From Gammaproteobacteria bacterium (GTDB lineage Bacteria; Pseudomonadota; Gammaproteobacteria; SZUA-140): a stretch of DNA of 64,000 nucleotides. This document shows positions 29,802 to 41,273 of the stretch, piece after piece (the first letter of the stretch is position 1; every line of letters starts with the position of its first letter). Where the stretch lies: NCBI GenBank assembly GCA_016218365.1, contig JACREF010000009.1, positions 62,001 through 126,000 on the forward strand, given 5' to 3'. The notes beneath the pieces were generated by a model. That model had not been told where the DNA came from. It searched no databases and saw nothing but the letters and a program-made list of their open reading frames with translations. A program made the translations under genes and the position numbers.

Positions 29802-31571
29802 ATGGCAGGCAGAATCCCTCAGCAGTTCATTGATGACCTGGTCTCCCGTATCGACATCGTCGATCTGATCGACCAGTATGTGCCGTTGCGCAAGGGTGGG
29901 CGCGACTACGTCGCCTGCTGCCCGTTCCACCAGGAAAAGTCCCCGTCATTCACCGTCAGCCGCAGCAAGCAGTTCTATCACTGTTTTGGTTGTCAGGCCC
30001 ACGGCACGGTGATCCAGTTCATGATGGAATACCTGCGGCTCGATTTTGTCGATGCCATCCACGAGCTGGCGCAACGCGCCGGCGTCGAGGTGCCGCAGAC
30101 CAGCGATGGTGCCGGGGCCGCAGGCGGTCAGCGTCCGCTGCTCGATGCCCTGCAGCAGGCCAGCGAGTTCTACTGCGCCCAGTTGCGGCGGCCGCCCGAC
30201 GGACAGCGCGCCATCGATTATCTGAAGGCGCGCGGCGTCACCGGTGAGACCGCGGCCAGTTATGCGCTGGGTTATGCCCCGCCGGGCTGGGATGGCCTGA
30301 TCAAGGCGCTGCTGCCGAAATTCTCCGAGCAGACCTTGCTGGCCGCCGGCCTGGTGCTGGGCAAGGAGCGCGGCGGCAATTATGACCGCTTTCGCGACCG
30401 CATCATGTTTCCGATCCGCGACCCGCGCGGCCGCGTCATCGGTTTTGGTGGTCGGGTGCTGGATCAGGGTACACCCAAATACCTGAATTCGCCGGAGACG
30501 GCGGTTTTTCACAAGGGCCATGAGTTGTACGGCCTGTTCGAGGCGCGGCAGGCGCTGCGTCATCCGCAGCGCCTGCTGGTCGTTGAAGGTTATATGGATG
30601 TCATCATGCTGGCGCACTCCGGCATCCACTATGCGGTGGCGACACTGGGCACCGCCACCACCCGCGATCATCTGGAGCAGCTGTATCGCATCGTGCCGGA
30701 GGTGGTGTTCTGTTTTGATGGCGATCGCGCCGGCCGTGATGCCGCGTGGCGGGCGCTGGAGGTGGCGCTCGATGTCATCATCGATGGCCGTCAGGCCCGC
30801 TTCATGTTCCTGCCGGACGGGGAGGACCCGGATTCATTGGTGCGCAGCGAGGGCCGGCAGGCCTTTGAGGCGCGGATCGCCCAGGCGCTGCCGCTGTCCG
30901 GATTCATGTACCAGTCGCTGGCGACCCAGGTGGATCTGTCGGCGCTGGACGGACGCTCCCGGCTCGTCGAGCTGGCGCGGCCGCTGCTGAAGCGGCTGCC
31001 GGGCGGGGTGTTCAAGCATCTGATGATCGAGGACCTGGCGCGACGCGTCGGCATGGAGGCCGGCAGTCTGGCGACGTTGCTCGGCGAGGCGGCCACCGCC
31101 GGCACCGCCGTCGCCAGCAGCGCCGGCGCACCGGCCCGGTCCGGGCAGCAGCGGGTCCGTCCGTCGTTGATGCGCCGGGTGGTCGCGATGCTGCTGCAGG
31201 CCCCGGCGCTGGCGGCGCAGGTCAGTGACCCGTCGCGGCTGGCGCGTATCGATGTCCCGGGGATGGCTCTGCTGGTCGAGATGCTTGATTTGTTGCATCA
31301 GCAGCCCCACCTTACGACGGCAGCGCTGCTGGAACGGTGGCGCGGCAAGGAGCAGGGCCGTTATCTGGAGATGCTGACCCGGCAGGAGAGCCTGATCGAT
31401 GACCCGCAGGCGCTGCAGGCCGAATTTGCCGGCGCGGTACAGCGGCTGCTGCGGCAGTCGATCGAGCAGCGCATCGACCAGCTGAACCTGGTGGCCGGCC
31501 AGCGTTCGTGGAATGACAGCGAGAAGGATGAATTACGGTTATTGCAGCAGATGAAGGCCGAAGTGGAATAG
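29802..31571 (+). CDS. dnaG: DNA primase
   Basis: [64 protein letters not shown] zinc finger; [17 protein letters not shown]. Confidence 0.98.
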   Translation: MAGRIPQQFIDDLVSRIDIVDLIDQYVPLRKGGRDYVACCPFHQEKSPSFTVSRSKQFYHCFGCQAHGTVIQFMMEYLRLDFVDAIHELAQRAGVEVPQTSDGAGAAGGQRPLLDALQQASEFYCAQLRRPPDGQRAIDYLKARGVTGETAASYALGYAPPGWDGLIKALLPKFSEQTLLAAGLVLGKERGGNYDRFRDRIMFPIRDPRGRVIGFGGRVLDQGTPKYLNSPETAVFHKGHELYGLFEARQALRHPQRLLVVEGYMDVIMLAHSGIHYAVATLGTATTRDHLEQLYRIVPEVVFCFDGDRAGRDAAWRALEVALDVIIDGRQARFMFLPDGEDPDSLVRSEGRQAFEARIAQALPLSGFMYQSLATQVDLSALDGRSRLVELARPLLKRLPGGVFKHLMIEDLARRVGMEAGSLATLLGEAATAGTAVASSAGAPARSGQQRVRPSLMRRVVAMLLQAPALAAQVSDPSRLARIDVPGMALLVEMLDLLHQQPHLTTAALLERWRGKEQGRYLEMLTRQESLIDDPQALQAEFAGAVQRLLRQSIEQRIDQLNLVAGQRSWNDSEKDELRLLQQMKAEVE

Positions 31572-31644
31572 GCCTTTTGTTGCAGGGCGGAACACGATAG
31601 AATCGCCGGTTTGGTTTAAACACGGCCGCTTGACGAGGATACTC

Positions 31645-33519
<1,875 letters not shown>

Positions 33520-33533
33520 TTGTTCTCGCATCA

Positions 33534-33562
33534 CCGGACTGCGGCTCAGCGCCGCAGTCCGG
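33534..33562 (+). terminator. Strong hairpin downstream of rpoD, candidate terminator or processing stem
   Basis: Perfect 12-bp stem CCGGACTGCGGC-tcagc-GCCGCAGTCCGG; no clear T tract. Confidence 0.5.
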
Positions 33563-33585
33563 GACGTTGTTGCTGAAAGGTATGC

Positions 33586-33662
<77 letters not shown>

Positions 33663-33858
33663 TTAAAAACAATAAGTTATGTTGATTTTTAGTTGCCGGC
33701 ATGTTTAATTATCGAGCATGGAAGCAATATGGAAGCCATTTGTAATCATTTAGGTTGCGCACGCATCGGGGAGATCGGTTCAGTTCATGGTAATATGAAA
33801 TAAGGCCGATATTGTCTGAGACGAGTATTGTTGCATTAGACAAAATTGCGCATATTAT

Positions 33859-34095
33859 ATGACCTTGTTAGATATATATTCTAAAGTTACACAGCCTTGG
33901 AATCTGACGATGCGCAACAAGATGGTTACTATCAGCGGTGCTGGCGTTTTAGAAGTCAACGCATCTAAGCTTCTGAGTTCCCAGGAAGGTAAGCGTCAGA
34001 TCGAGGCACTGAAAGACATCCAAATTGTTAGGAGTGCAGGAAGCGGGAATCTAGAGCGGCAGACACAGGTCCGCCCGAAACAAAAAACCGCGTAG
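33859..34095 (+). CDS. Small hypothetical protein (78 aa) at the start of the accessory island
   Basis: ORF MTLLDIYSKVTQPWNLTMRNKMVTISGAGVLEVNASKLLSSQEGKRQIEALKD...; 35 bp upstream of the next co-directional ORF. Confidence 0.5.
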   Translation: MTLLDIYSKVTQPWNLTMRNKMVTISGAGVLEVNASKLLSSQEGKRQIEALKDIQIVRSAGSGNLERQTQVRPKQKTA

Positions 34096-34130
34096 ATCGT
34101 TGGCTTGTTCGCGAATCAGCGGATTAGGTA

Positions 34131-34913
34131 ATGGATCAGGCCGGTTTAGTTCCATTCCTTATATTGCCGTTGATTGGCGGCTATGCATTCTCAATAACGT
34201 GGACCGCCTCACTTTATAACTCAGCCAGAGAAGATGGGCAGCGAATATATTTTCGCGCTGCATTCTATGGAGTTTTTCTGACCCTATGTGCTATCTGCAT
34301 CCACATAATACTTTTGAATTACTCGGCAGGGTACAGTAGGCTGCTAGCAACCGCCTCAGAGGCGATCGGCGCGGCAGGCGTAGTTCCAGAAATGTGGAGC
34401 ACTGTCGCAATAGTCGCAATATTGTTTATATCATTTATGCTGGGGCCGCTCGCCTCGCATGCGCTAAATTTACTGAATGTAATAATTCCTAGCTGGAACA
34501 AATACCAGCTACTACAGGCGATAAAGCATGACGAGCTAGAGGAGCTGATATATCACTCAGTAAAATACGAGAAGCCTCTGCTGGTCACATTAGATTCCGG
34601 GAAGGTCTATGTTGGTTGGGCTGTCGTGGCGCCAAATCCGCTAGCTGCTGTAAAGCATATAAAAATGCTACCTCTGCTGGGCGGCTACAGAAACAAAGAT
34701 ACGCAGCAAGTGGAGTTTACAACCAATTACCACGAGATAATAACAAGTATAGAACAGGAGAGTGATCTTGATCATTTAACGTTAGATGATTTTTTCGTTA
34801 TATTGCCGACAAAAAATATTATCCTTGTTCATGGGTTTGATATAACAGCGTATAACAAATTCTCGACGCGGGGTGATGAAGAGCCGACTGATGAAGCTGA
34901 CCTAAGCGGTTAA
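34131..34913 (+). CDS. DUF6338-like membrane protein
   Basis: Hydrophobic N-terminal half (three candidate TM segments) and C-terminal PLLVTLDSGKVYVGWAVVAPNPLAAVKHIKMLPLLGGYRNKDTQQVEFTTNYHEII; low GC. Confidence 0.72.
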   Translation: MDQAGLVPFLILPLIGGYAFSITWTASLYNSAREDGQRIYFRAAFYGVFLTLCAICIHIILLNYSAGYSRLLATASEAIGAAGVVPEMWSTVAIVAILFISFMLGPLASHALNLLNVIIPSWNKYQLLQAIKHDELEELIYHSVKYEKPLLVTLDSGKVYVGWAVVAPNPLAAVKHIKMLPLLGGYRNKDTQQVEFTTNYHEIITSIEQESDLDHLTLDDFFVILPTKNIILVHGFDITAYNKFSTRGDEEPTDEADLSG

Positions 34914-35071
34914 GGTTATAGATTCATGGTGGCGCTGGAAAGAAGATGCTCAGGAAGCTAAGGCCTCGTGGGTAAGCGGGGTAGTGAGGCAGAGAAGTAA
35001 GTATAATCACATAGAATGATTGAGCGCCAAATAATCCGTCCCTTTGAACCGCGAAAGACAAGCATTATATA

Positions 35072-38000
35072 GTGGCTTACCCGCCGCTTATGGATTTTAC
35101 AGGTGACAGGTTGACCAGAATCCAACGCAGTTTTCGAGAGCTTTCGGATGAGGTGCTCAATTCTGTCGAGCAGGCTTCCCAGCTGGTCCAGATGGGGTGG
35201 TCTGGAACATTCGGGTGGGATGAGCTGCTCAAGTCACAGCGTATTCTGATCGTTTCTGAGGCCGGGACTGGCAAGACCTATGAATGTCAGGCCGAGAAGG
35301 ACAGGCTATGGAGGGCCGGCGAGGCGGCTTTTTATGTTGAGTTAGGGGAGCTTTCTCGCAACAATCTGCGCGATCTCTTGCCGGCTGAAGAGGAAGAACG
35401 CCTCGACGCTTGGCTAACTTCGCAATCCGATGTTGCGACCATATTCCTCGACTCCATCGACGAATTGAAGTTGACGCTTGGGTCGTTCGATGTAGCCCTA
35501 AGTCGCCTCAGCAAGGCGATTAAGGGGCAGCTCGGTCGGGCCAGGATCGTGATCACAACGCGACCCATTCCGGTCGATTATCACCTGATCCAGAAGCACC
35601 TGCCGATTCCCGAGAAGGGCGAGCTGGTCGCCAGTGGCGAAGCCTTCGCTGACATCGCGATGAATATGCAGCGCGACGATAAGAAGGCTAAGAAAGCCTC
35701 CGATGTTATCCCAGCTGTGCGGCATGTAGCGCTGATGCCACTCTCAGATGACCAGGTCCGAGAAATGGCAGCGTTGCAGGGGGTGACCAATGCAGGCGCA
35801 CTGCTCGAAGATATCCGCAGGCGCAATGCGGAGGATTTTGCCCGGCGGCCACAAGACTTGATCGAGCTATGCGCCAATTGGCGCGACCATCGTCGCATCA
35901 GCACTCATCGCGACCAAGTTGCGTACAATATTGCGATCAAACTGAAGCCGCGCACGGATCTAAGGGAAAAGGCGCATCTCTCGGGGGACAAAGCGCTTGA
36001 AGGCGCCAGTCGCCTTGCAATCGCTGCACTACTGACTCGTAAGCTCACCTTTCGGCATAGCACCGAAGCGGACAGTGGCGGCGAGCCAGGAACGGCCTTG
36101 GACCCGGAAGAGATCCTATCCGACTGGTCGGTTGATGAGATTAAGACTCTGCTTGAAAGGGCGCTATTCGGCTTTGCTAGCTATGGCCGCGTGCGGTTCC
36201 ATCATCGATCTGTGATCGAATATCTTGCGGCCAAGCGGCTGGAGAGCTTGCTTGATCGGGGCATGTCGATGAAGGCGGTTAAGCGCATGCTATTCGCCGA
36301 AACTCCGCAGGGTATAAAGGTTGTGAAGCCATCGATGCGACCAGTCGCTGCTTGGCTTTCTTTCTCTCAGTCAAGTATCTTCAGTGAAGTACGCGATCGC
36401 GAGCCTGACGTCTTGCTCAATTATGCCGACCCTGAATCACTGACGTCACAACAGCGCATCGATGCCTTGCGCGCCTATGTCGAACGATACAGTCATGGTA
36501 GCTGGCGCGGTATGCATGTGCCACGCGTGCAAGTTCACCGTCTTGCCTCGAATGATTTAGCCCCTGAAGTCCTGCGCCTGTGGGAATCAGAGATTGAGAA
36601 TCCGGAAGTGCGGGAGCTGCTCTTGGAGCTCATCGCGGCAGTTCCTATGCGGGGCGGTGCTGACATCGCCTATCGGGTCGTCATGCGGCGTGACGCCGAG
36701 ATCAGCGAGCGTGTGGACGCGCTTGATGCGCTAATCAAACTCAATGATGTTCGTCTTGATGTGATATCCGCCTCCATGGAGCTTGATGTAGGCATATGGC
36801 CCGCCAGACTTCTTAGGGCTTCGATACTGAGGCTATTTCCGGCGCATATACCGATCGAGCGCTTGTGCCGCATTCTCGCGCGCGTAACCGAATCTCGGCA
36901 CAGCGCTGGTGACTTAAGCTGGCTTTGGCCTCGATTGATTGCCGAGGCTGATATGACATCTGTGTACCGGGATGCGTTGCGTGCTGGGCTGACCGATCTC
37001 GTGACAGAAGGTGTCGAATGGAGCAATAAATTGTATCGCAATGTCTCGCTGAGGCAACATCTCGTTACCCCACTAACCGCTGTCTGCCTTCGCCAGATGA
37101 TGGAAGACGACATATCGGCTGCTGTCATTAAATCAAGTGTCATTGCCCTCCGGCTTGCGCGGGATGAATATCGTCACGACGAGGCTGCTGTCGATTTGCG
37201 AAAGGCGCTTGCGCAGTCGCCGGCGGCAGTGAGGGAAATGGCATTCTGGGCTGATGATGCTTGCATTCATGGTTATCGCCTTCAGGAAGACCCGCGGCAT
37301 CGCCTCTTCGAAGTCAATCATAACGGCGCGATCAGCTTGAATGCCTCTCAGGACAAGAGCTGGGTCCTAGCGAATCTCTCCGATCTGAAACGACCGCTCG
37401 CCGAGCGTGCCATGATGCTGGAAGCAGCGATGCGCGAGATGTGGGATGGTCAAGGCGAGTGGTGCAACTATGCGCCGATGCTAAAGGACCATGTTGCCGA
37501 TTGTCCCACGCTCACGGCGCATATCGTCGACCATCTCAAGCCTGCACCCGTCAATCACGAGCTTGCCTGCATGGTAAAGAAGAATAAAAAGCGCATGGAG
37601 CAGGCTAAGCATCGCCAGACCAAGGATCACGAAAGCTGGGTTATGTTCTGGGAAGAGGTAGCGAATAATCCGCAAACTGTTTTTAGTATCGATCGAGCAG
37701 AGAATACTGCCTGGAACTTGTGGAGAGCGATGAGCCGCTCTGGCCAGGAAAGCCGTTCTTCTGGGTGGAACCGTCGTTTCATCGAGCAGTATTTCAGCAA
37801 GGATGTTGCCGATAGACTGCGCGCGTCAATGATGAGTATCTGGCGCGGTGATCGACCCACGCTGCGCAGTGAGCGTCCTGAGAACGAAAAGGGAACCTTC
37901 CTTGTCCGCGGGCAGCTAGGTCTCGCTGCAATTGCAGCGGAAGCTGAAGACCCGAGCTGGGCTCGTAATCTGTCAGTCAAGGAAGCGGAGTTGGCAGCCC

Positions 38001-39466
38001 GTTATGTGCCGATCGAACTAAATGGATTTCCGTCCTGGTTTGAGAGTCTTGCTGTGGCGCATCCTACCGCCGTCGAAGCCGTGCTTGGCCCGGAGCTCAC
38101 AAGCGAGATTGACGAGATGGCGACTGTTGGTTCTCACTCCTTTTTTTTGCAGAATCTTAGCCATGCGGCCTCGCCCATCGCTAGCTTGTTTATTCAGCGG
38201 CTTCGCGTTTGGTTCGATGTGAATGCACAACGCATTCGGGAAGGCGAGGAAAGTTCAATGGCGGCAGAGCGCCTCCGGCGGGTGGTAGATGTTCTATTAT
38301 GGTGTGGTGATCATCAGACTCGTGGGCATATTTGCATTATTGCGACGAAGCATCTCACTGGCGGATTTGATCCTGTCTTCGCATATGTATGGTTTCCAAT
38401 CCTGATGCGGCTGGACCCTTCTACAGGTACTGAGTGGCTCGAAAAAGGCTTGAACGGAGTAGAGCCCGGCCCTTACGGCCAGGGCATAGATTGGATGAGT
38501 AGTCTATTTGGCGATTATCATAATGAAACGGGGGTTGATCTCCATACGCCCGAATTTACCCCGGACTTACTGCTACGGCTCGTACGACTCGCCTTTCGCC
38601 ATGTGCGACCTTCGGATGACATTGTCCATGACGACGTCTATACCCCGGGTGCCCGCGATCATGCCCAGAGGGGACGTGATGCGCTGTTGAGCGCGCTTCT
38701 AGACGCCAAGGGGCCCGAGGGCTGGGTTGTGAAGCTCAAAATGGCCAACGATCCACTATTTGCGCATTTTCGCGACCGGGCCTTGTTGATTGCGCGCGAG
38801 AAGGCCGCCGAGGAATCTGATAGAGCAGTGCTATCCGAGCTTGATGTAGTTTCAATCGACCGCTACCGGGAAGCGCCACCCACCACCCGCGATGAGATGT
38901 TCGCGCTAATGGTAGATCGTCTCGACGACCTTTATGATCTGTTGCTTCAGGATGATTCGCCGCGCGCTGCATGGGCTATCATCTCCGATGAGAAAGTGAT
39001 GCGCCGTGAAATCGCACGTCAGCTGCGCTATGCAGCCAACCACGCCTACACTGTCGATCAAGAGGGATCGACGGCTGACGAAAAGGAAACCGACATCAGA
39101 TTGCGCGCCACTGGGTCCGACCAGCAGGCCGTAATAGAGCTGAAGCTAGGTGATGAACGATCGGGCCGGGAATTGCGCGACACAATCAATGAGCAGCTTG
39201 TGACCAAATACATGGCACCGGATACTCGCCGCTCCGGGTGCTTACTGGTTACCGTCGCCAAGGATCGCACATGGCAGCACCCAGACTCCAGCGAGCTCCT
39301 TGATGTTGCCGGGCTAGAAGCAATGCTTCAGGAGGAGGCGGCGAAAATTGCTATCGATAGAGTATTCACCGTGCTGCTCACCACACGAGTGCTCGATCTG
39401 CGGCCACGTCTTCAGACCGAGAGCAAGTCGACGGTGGTACGGGCGCGGAAGAAGGGCCTGATTTAG
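35072..39466 (+). CDS. NACHT/STAND-type NTPase with long helical middle and C-terminal PD-(D/E)XK-like nuclease signature; candidate defence protein
   Basis: Walker A ILIVSEAGTGKTYEC, Walker B ATIFLDSIDELK, RIVITTRP, NACHT-type VRFHHRSVIEYLAAKRLESLL; C-terminus EKETDIRLRATGSDQQAVIELKLGD (D...ExK). GTG start, alternative ATG at 35090. Confidence 0.8.
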   Translation: MAYPPLMDFTGDRLTRIQRSFRELSDEVLNSVEQASQLVQMGWSGTFGWDELLKSQRILIVSEAGTGKTYECQAEKDRLWRAGEAAFYVELGELSRNNLRDLLPAEEEERLDAWLTSQSDVATIFLDSIDELKLTLGSFDVALSRLSKAIKGQLGRARIVITTRPIPVDYHLIQKHLPIPEKGELVASGEAFADIAMNMQRDDKKAKKASDVIPAVRHVALMPLSDDQVREMAALQGVTNAGALLEDIRRRNAEDFARRPQDLIELCANWRDHRRISTHRDQVAYNIAIKLKPRTDLREKAHLSGDKALEGASRLAIAALLTRKLTFRHSTEADSGGEPGTALDPEEILSDWSVDEIKTLLERALFGFASYGRVRFHHRSVIEYLAAKRLESLLDRGMSMKAVKRMLFAETPQGIKVVKPSMRPVAAWLSFSQSSIFSEVRDREPDVLLNYADPESLTSQQRIDALRAYVERYSHGSWRGMHVPRVQVHRLASNDLAPEVLRLWESEIENPEVRELLLELIAAVPMRGGADIAYRVVMRRDAEISERVDALDALIKLNDVRLDVISASMELDVGIWPARLLRASILRLFPAHIPIERLCRILARVTESRHSAGDLSWLWPRLIAEADMTSVYRDALRAGLTDLVTEGVEWSNKLYRNVSLRQHLVTPLTAVCLRQMMEDDISAAVIKSSVIALRLARDEYRHDEAAVDLRKALAQSPAAVREMAFWADDACIHGYRLQEDPRHRLFEVNHNGAISLNASQDKSWVLANLSDLKRPLAERAMMLEAAMREMWDGQGEWCNYAPMLKDHVADCPTLTAHIVDHLKPAPVNHELACMVKKNKKRMEQAKHRQTKDHESWVMFWEEVANNPQTVFSIDRAENTAWNLWRAMSRSGQESRSSGWNRRFIEQYFSKDVADRLRASMMSIWRGDRPTLRSERPENEKGTFLVRGQLGLAAIAAEAEDPSWARNLSVKEAELAARYVPIELNGFPSWFESLAVAHPTAVEAVLGPELTSEIDEMATVGSHSFFLQNLSHAASPIASLFIQRLRVWFDVNAQRIREGEESSMAAERLRRVVDVLLWCGDHQTRGHICIIATKHLTGGFDPVFAYVWFPILMRLDPSTGTEWLEKGLNGVEPGPYGQGIDWMSSLFGDYHNETGVDLHTPEFTPDLLLRLVRLAFRHVRPSDDIVHDDVYTPGARDHAQRGRDALLSALLDAKGPEGWVVKLKMANDPLFAHFRDRALLIAREKAAEESDRAVLSELDVVSIDRYREAPPTTRDEMFALMVDRLDDLYDLLLQDDSPRAAWAIISDEKVMRREIARQLRYAANHAYTVDQEGSTADEKETDIRLRATGSDQQAVIELKLGDERSGRELRDTINEQLVTKYMAPDTRRSGCLLVTVAKDRTWQHPDSSELLDVAGLEAMLQEEAAKIAIDRVFTVLLTTRVLDLRPRLQTESKSTVVRARKKGLI

Positions 39467-39551
39467 TAATTGGATCAGCTCGATTAGTATATGCCACCAT
39501 GTGTATTAGAGAGATGGCGTACAGTTATTGACAGAACTCCAAGTTAGAAGA

Positions 39552-39608
39552 GCGGCCTGCGGCCGCGTTCTGAAAAATCCAGAACGGTCCCGGAACTGCT
39601 CCGGGACC
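39552..39608. repeat. Three abutting perfect hairpins
   Basis: GCGGCC-tgc-GGCCGC; GTTCTG-aaaaatc-CAGAAC; GGTCCCGGA-actgc-TCCGGGACC, back to back. Confidence 0.8.
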
Positions 39609-39830
39609 GGGCACAGAACGATGCCGGGAAGGTTCCGGAACGCCTCCGACCCCCGCCTGTAGGTATCCGGCCCCGTTCCGGCCCAAAGGGTGTGCAGTGT
39701 ACGCACCTTCTGCGCTCGTTGCGCAATCTGCGTATCTTAGTCTGCACTCGCTATGTACAGTTGCGTAAAGCCGTTGCGCTCCGGTACGCGCCGTTGCACA
39801 ACCCATGTGCGCACCCCCGCTCTGCACACC

Positions 39831-39902
39831 GAGCACAACATACCGCAGCGCCTCCCCGTAACGGCCGGGCTAGGTGTTGTGCTCTTTACGTAACGTTACG
39901 GG
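39831..39902. repeat. Nested inverted repeats
   Basis: GAGCACAACA (39831-39840) / TGTTGTGCTC (39875-39884); CCCGTAACG (39855-39863) / CGTTACGGG (39894-39902); palindrome CGTAACGTTACG (39889-39900). Confidence 0.75.
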
Positions 39903-40006
39903 CAGGTCTGTGCGCTTGACCGTGGGGGCCCGCTCATCACGTTAACGAACTCGGCCCAGTCGCCCTAGTCGGCGCAGTTGCCGTAGGCCTGCGTTATACT
40001 CAGCAC

Positions 40007-41125
40007 ATGGCTGAGTCCCTGAAGAAACATTTTGGCATCAAGATCCCGCAGACCATCGCCTCGATGGTTGGCGAGGTGTACCCGTTTTTTGATGGCGAGC
40101 GTTTCGTTGCCGAGGTGAAGAAGGGCTATCAGCCGCTGGAGCTGATGGCGCGCGGTTGGCAGATTGCTCATCACTTGCGCCGCCATCTGCCGGATGATTA
40201 TTCGCAGGCGATTGAGATCCTGATCGCCTCGCTTGGTCCGCGGCTGGAGCGGACCGAAGGTCTGGGCTTGGCGCCGTTTCTGTATTTGCCGCACGTGTTG
40301 CTGGTCGCGGAATATGGGCTCGGGCATTTCGAGGCGTCGATGCGCGCCCAGTATCAGCTGACACAGCGTTTTTCGGCCGAGTTCAGCATCCGTCGTTATC
40401 TTGAGCATCACCCGGTGGCGACGCTGCACGTGCTCAGGCAGTGGGCGACCGATCCCAGCCCGCATGTAAGGCGGCTGGTGTCCGAAGGGACGCGACCACG
40501 GCTGCCATGGGCATCGCGGCTGGCGATGTTTCAGCGTGATCCGCAGCCGGTGCTGGCCTTGCTGGAGCTGCTGAAGGATGACCCGGAGTTGTATGTGCGC
40601 CGTTCGGTGGCAAACAATCTCAATGACATCGGCAAGGATCATCGAGAACTGTTGGTGGCGACAGCGCGACGTTGGATGAAAGATGCCTCTGCCGAGCGGC
40701 AATGGATCATCCGTCATGCACTGCGCTCGGCCGTGAAGCAGGGAGACCGCGGGGCGCTGGCAGTGCTGGGTTTCGGCGCGGCGGCTGGGGCGAGGCTGCG
40801 GGATGTTGCCATTGCGCCGCAGCAGGTGCGCCGCGGTGGTTCGGTACAGATCGGGTTTGAGGTCTATAATGCCAGCGACCAGATCATGCCATTGCTGGTC
40901 GATTTCCGTATCCATTTCGTCAAGGCCCGTGGCGCGAGCCGGCCCAAGGTGTTCAAGTTGAAATCGATCAACCTGGGGCCCGGACAGGCGGTGCGCCTGG
41001 GCAAGCGCGTTTCGCTGGCCGAGATGACAACCCGCCGCCATTATCCAGGTGTCCATGCGGTCGACGTTCTGCTGAATGGCAAACCACACAAGCTGGGCAG
41101 TTTCACCGTGCTGCAGACAAAATGA
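40007..41125 (+). CDS. AlkC-like HEAT-repeat DNA alkylation repair protein with C-terminal Ig-like domain
   Basis: MAESLKKHFGIKIPQTIASMVGEVYP...FSAEFSIRRYLEHHPVATLHVLRQWATDPSPHVRRLVSEGTRPRLPWASRL...; beta-rich C-terminus. Confidence 0.88.
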   Translation: MAESLKKHFGIKIPQTIASMVGEVYPFFDGERFVAEVKKGYQPLELMARGWQIAHHLRRHLPDDYSQAIEILIASLGPRLERTEGLGLAPFLYLPHVLLVAEYGLGHFEASMRAQYQLTQRFSAEFSIRRYLEHHPVATLHVLRQWATDPSPHVRRLVSEGTRPRLPWASRLAMFQRDPQPVLALLELLKDDPELYVRRSVANNLNDIGKDHRELLVATARRWMKDASAERQWIIRHALRSAVKQGDRGALAVLGFGAAAGARLRDVAIAPQQVRRGGSVQIGFEVYNASDQIMPLLVDFRIHFVKARGASRPKVFKLKSINLGPGQAVRLGKRVSLAEMTTRRHYPGVHAVDVLLNGKPHKLGSFTVLQTK

Positions 41126-41273
41126 TGCGGATCGTATTGGCGGGGATCGGGATCGATGATGCCGGGTTGAGGGCGTAGGCGGGGCCTGCTACCATCGGCG
41201 GCAGTTTCAGGCCAGGTTATATATCAGGTCATATATATATAGTGTCGTTACCGCAGTGAGGCAGATTGGGAAT

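Noticed and set aside
39506-39919. Several 66-103 aa ORFs on both strands in the island tail
   Set aside because: Mutually overlapping, Arg/Cys/Pro-rich, explained better by GC-rich inverted repeats than by coding
39921-39934. GTGGGGGCCCGCTC, partial reverse complement of the tRNA 3' end (GAGCGGGCCCAC)
   Set aside because: Inverted relative to a tRNA-type att duplication and interrupted by two extra bases; GC-rich chance match likely
39930-39965. Possible integron attC-like site (cgttaacgaactcggc...) in the island tail
   Set aside because: No convincing paired RYYYAAC/GTTRRRY core sites and no integron integrase or cassette array in the window
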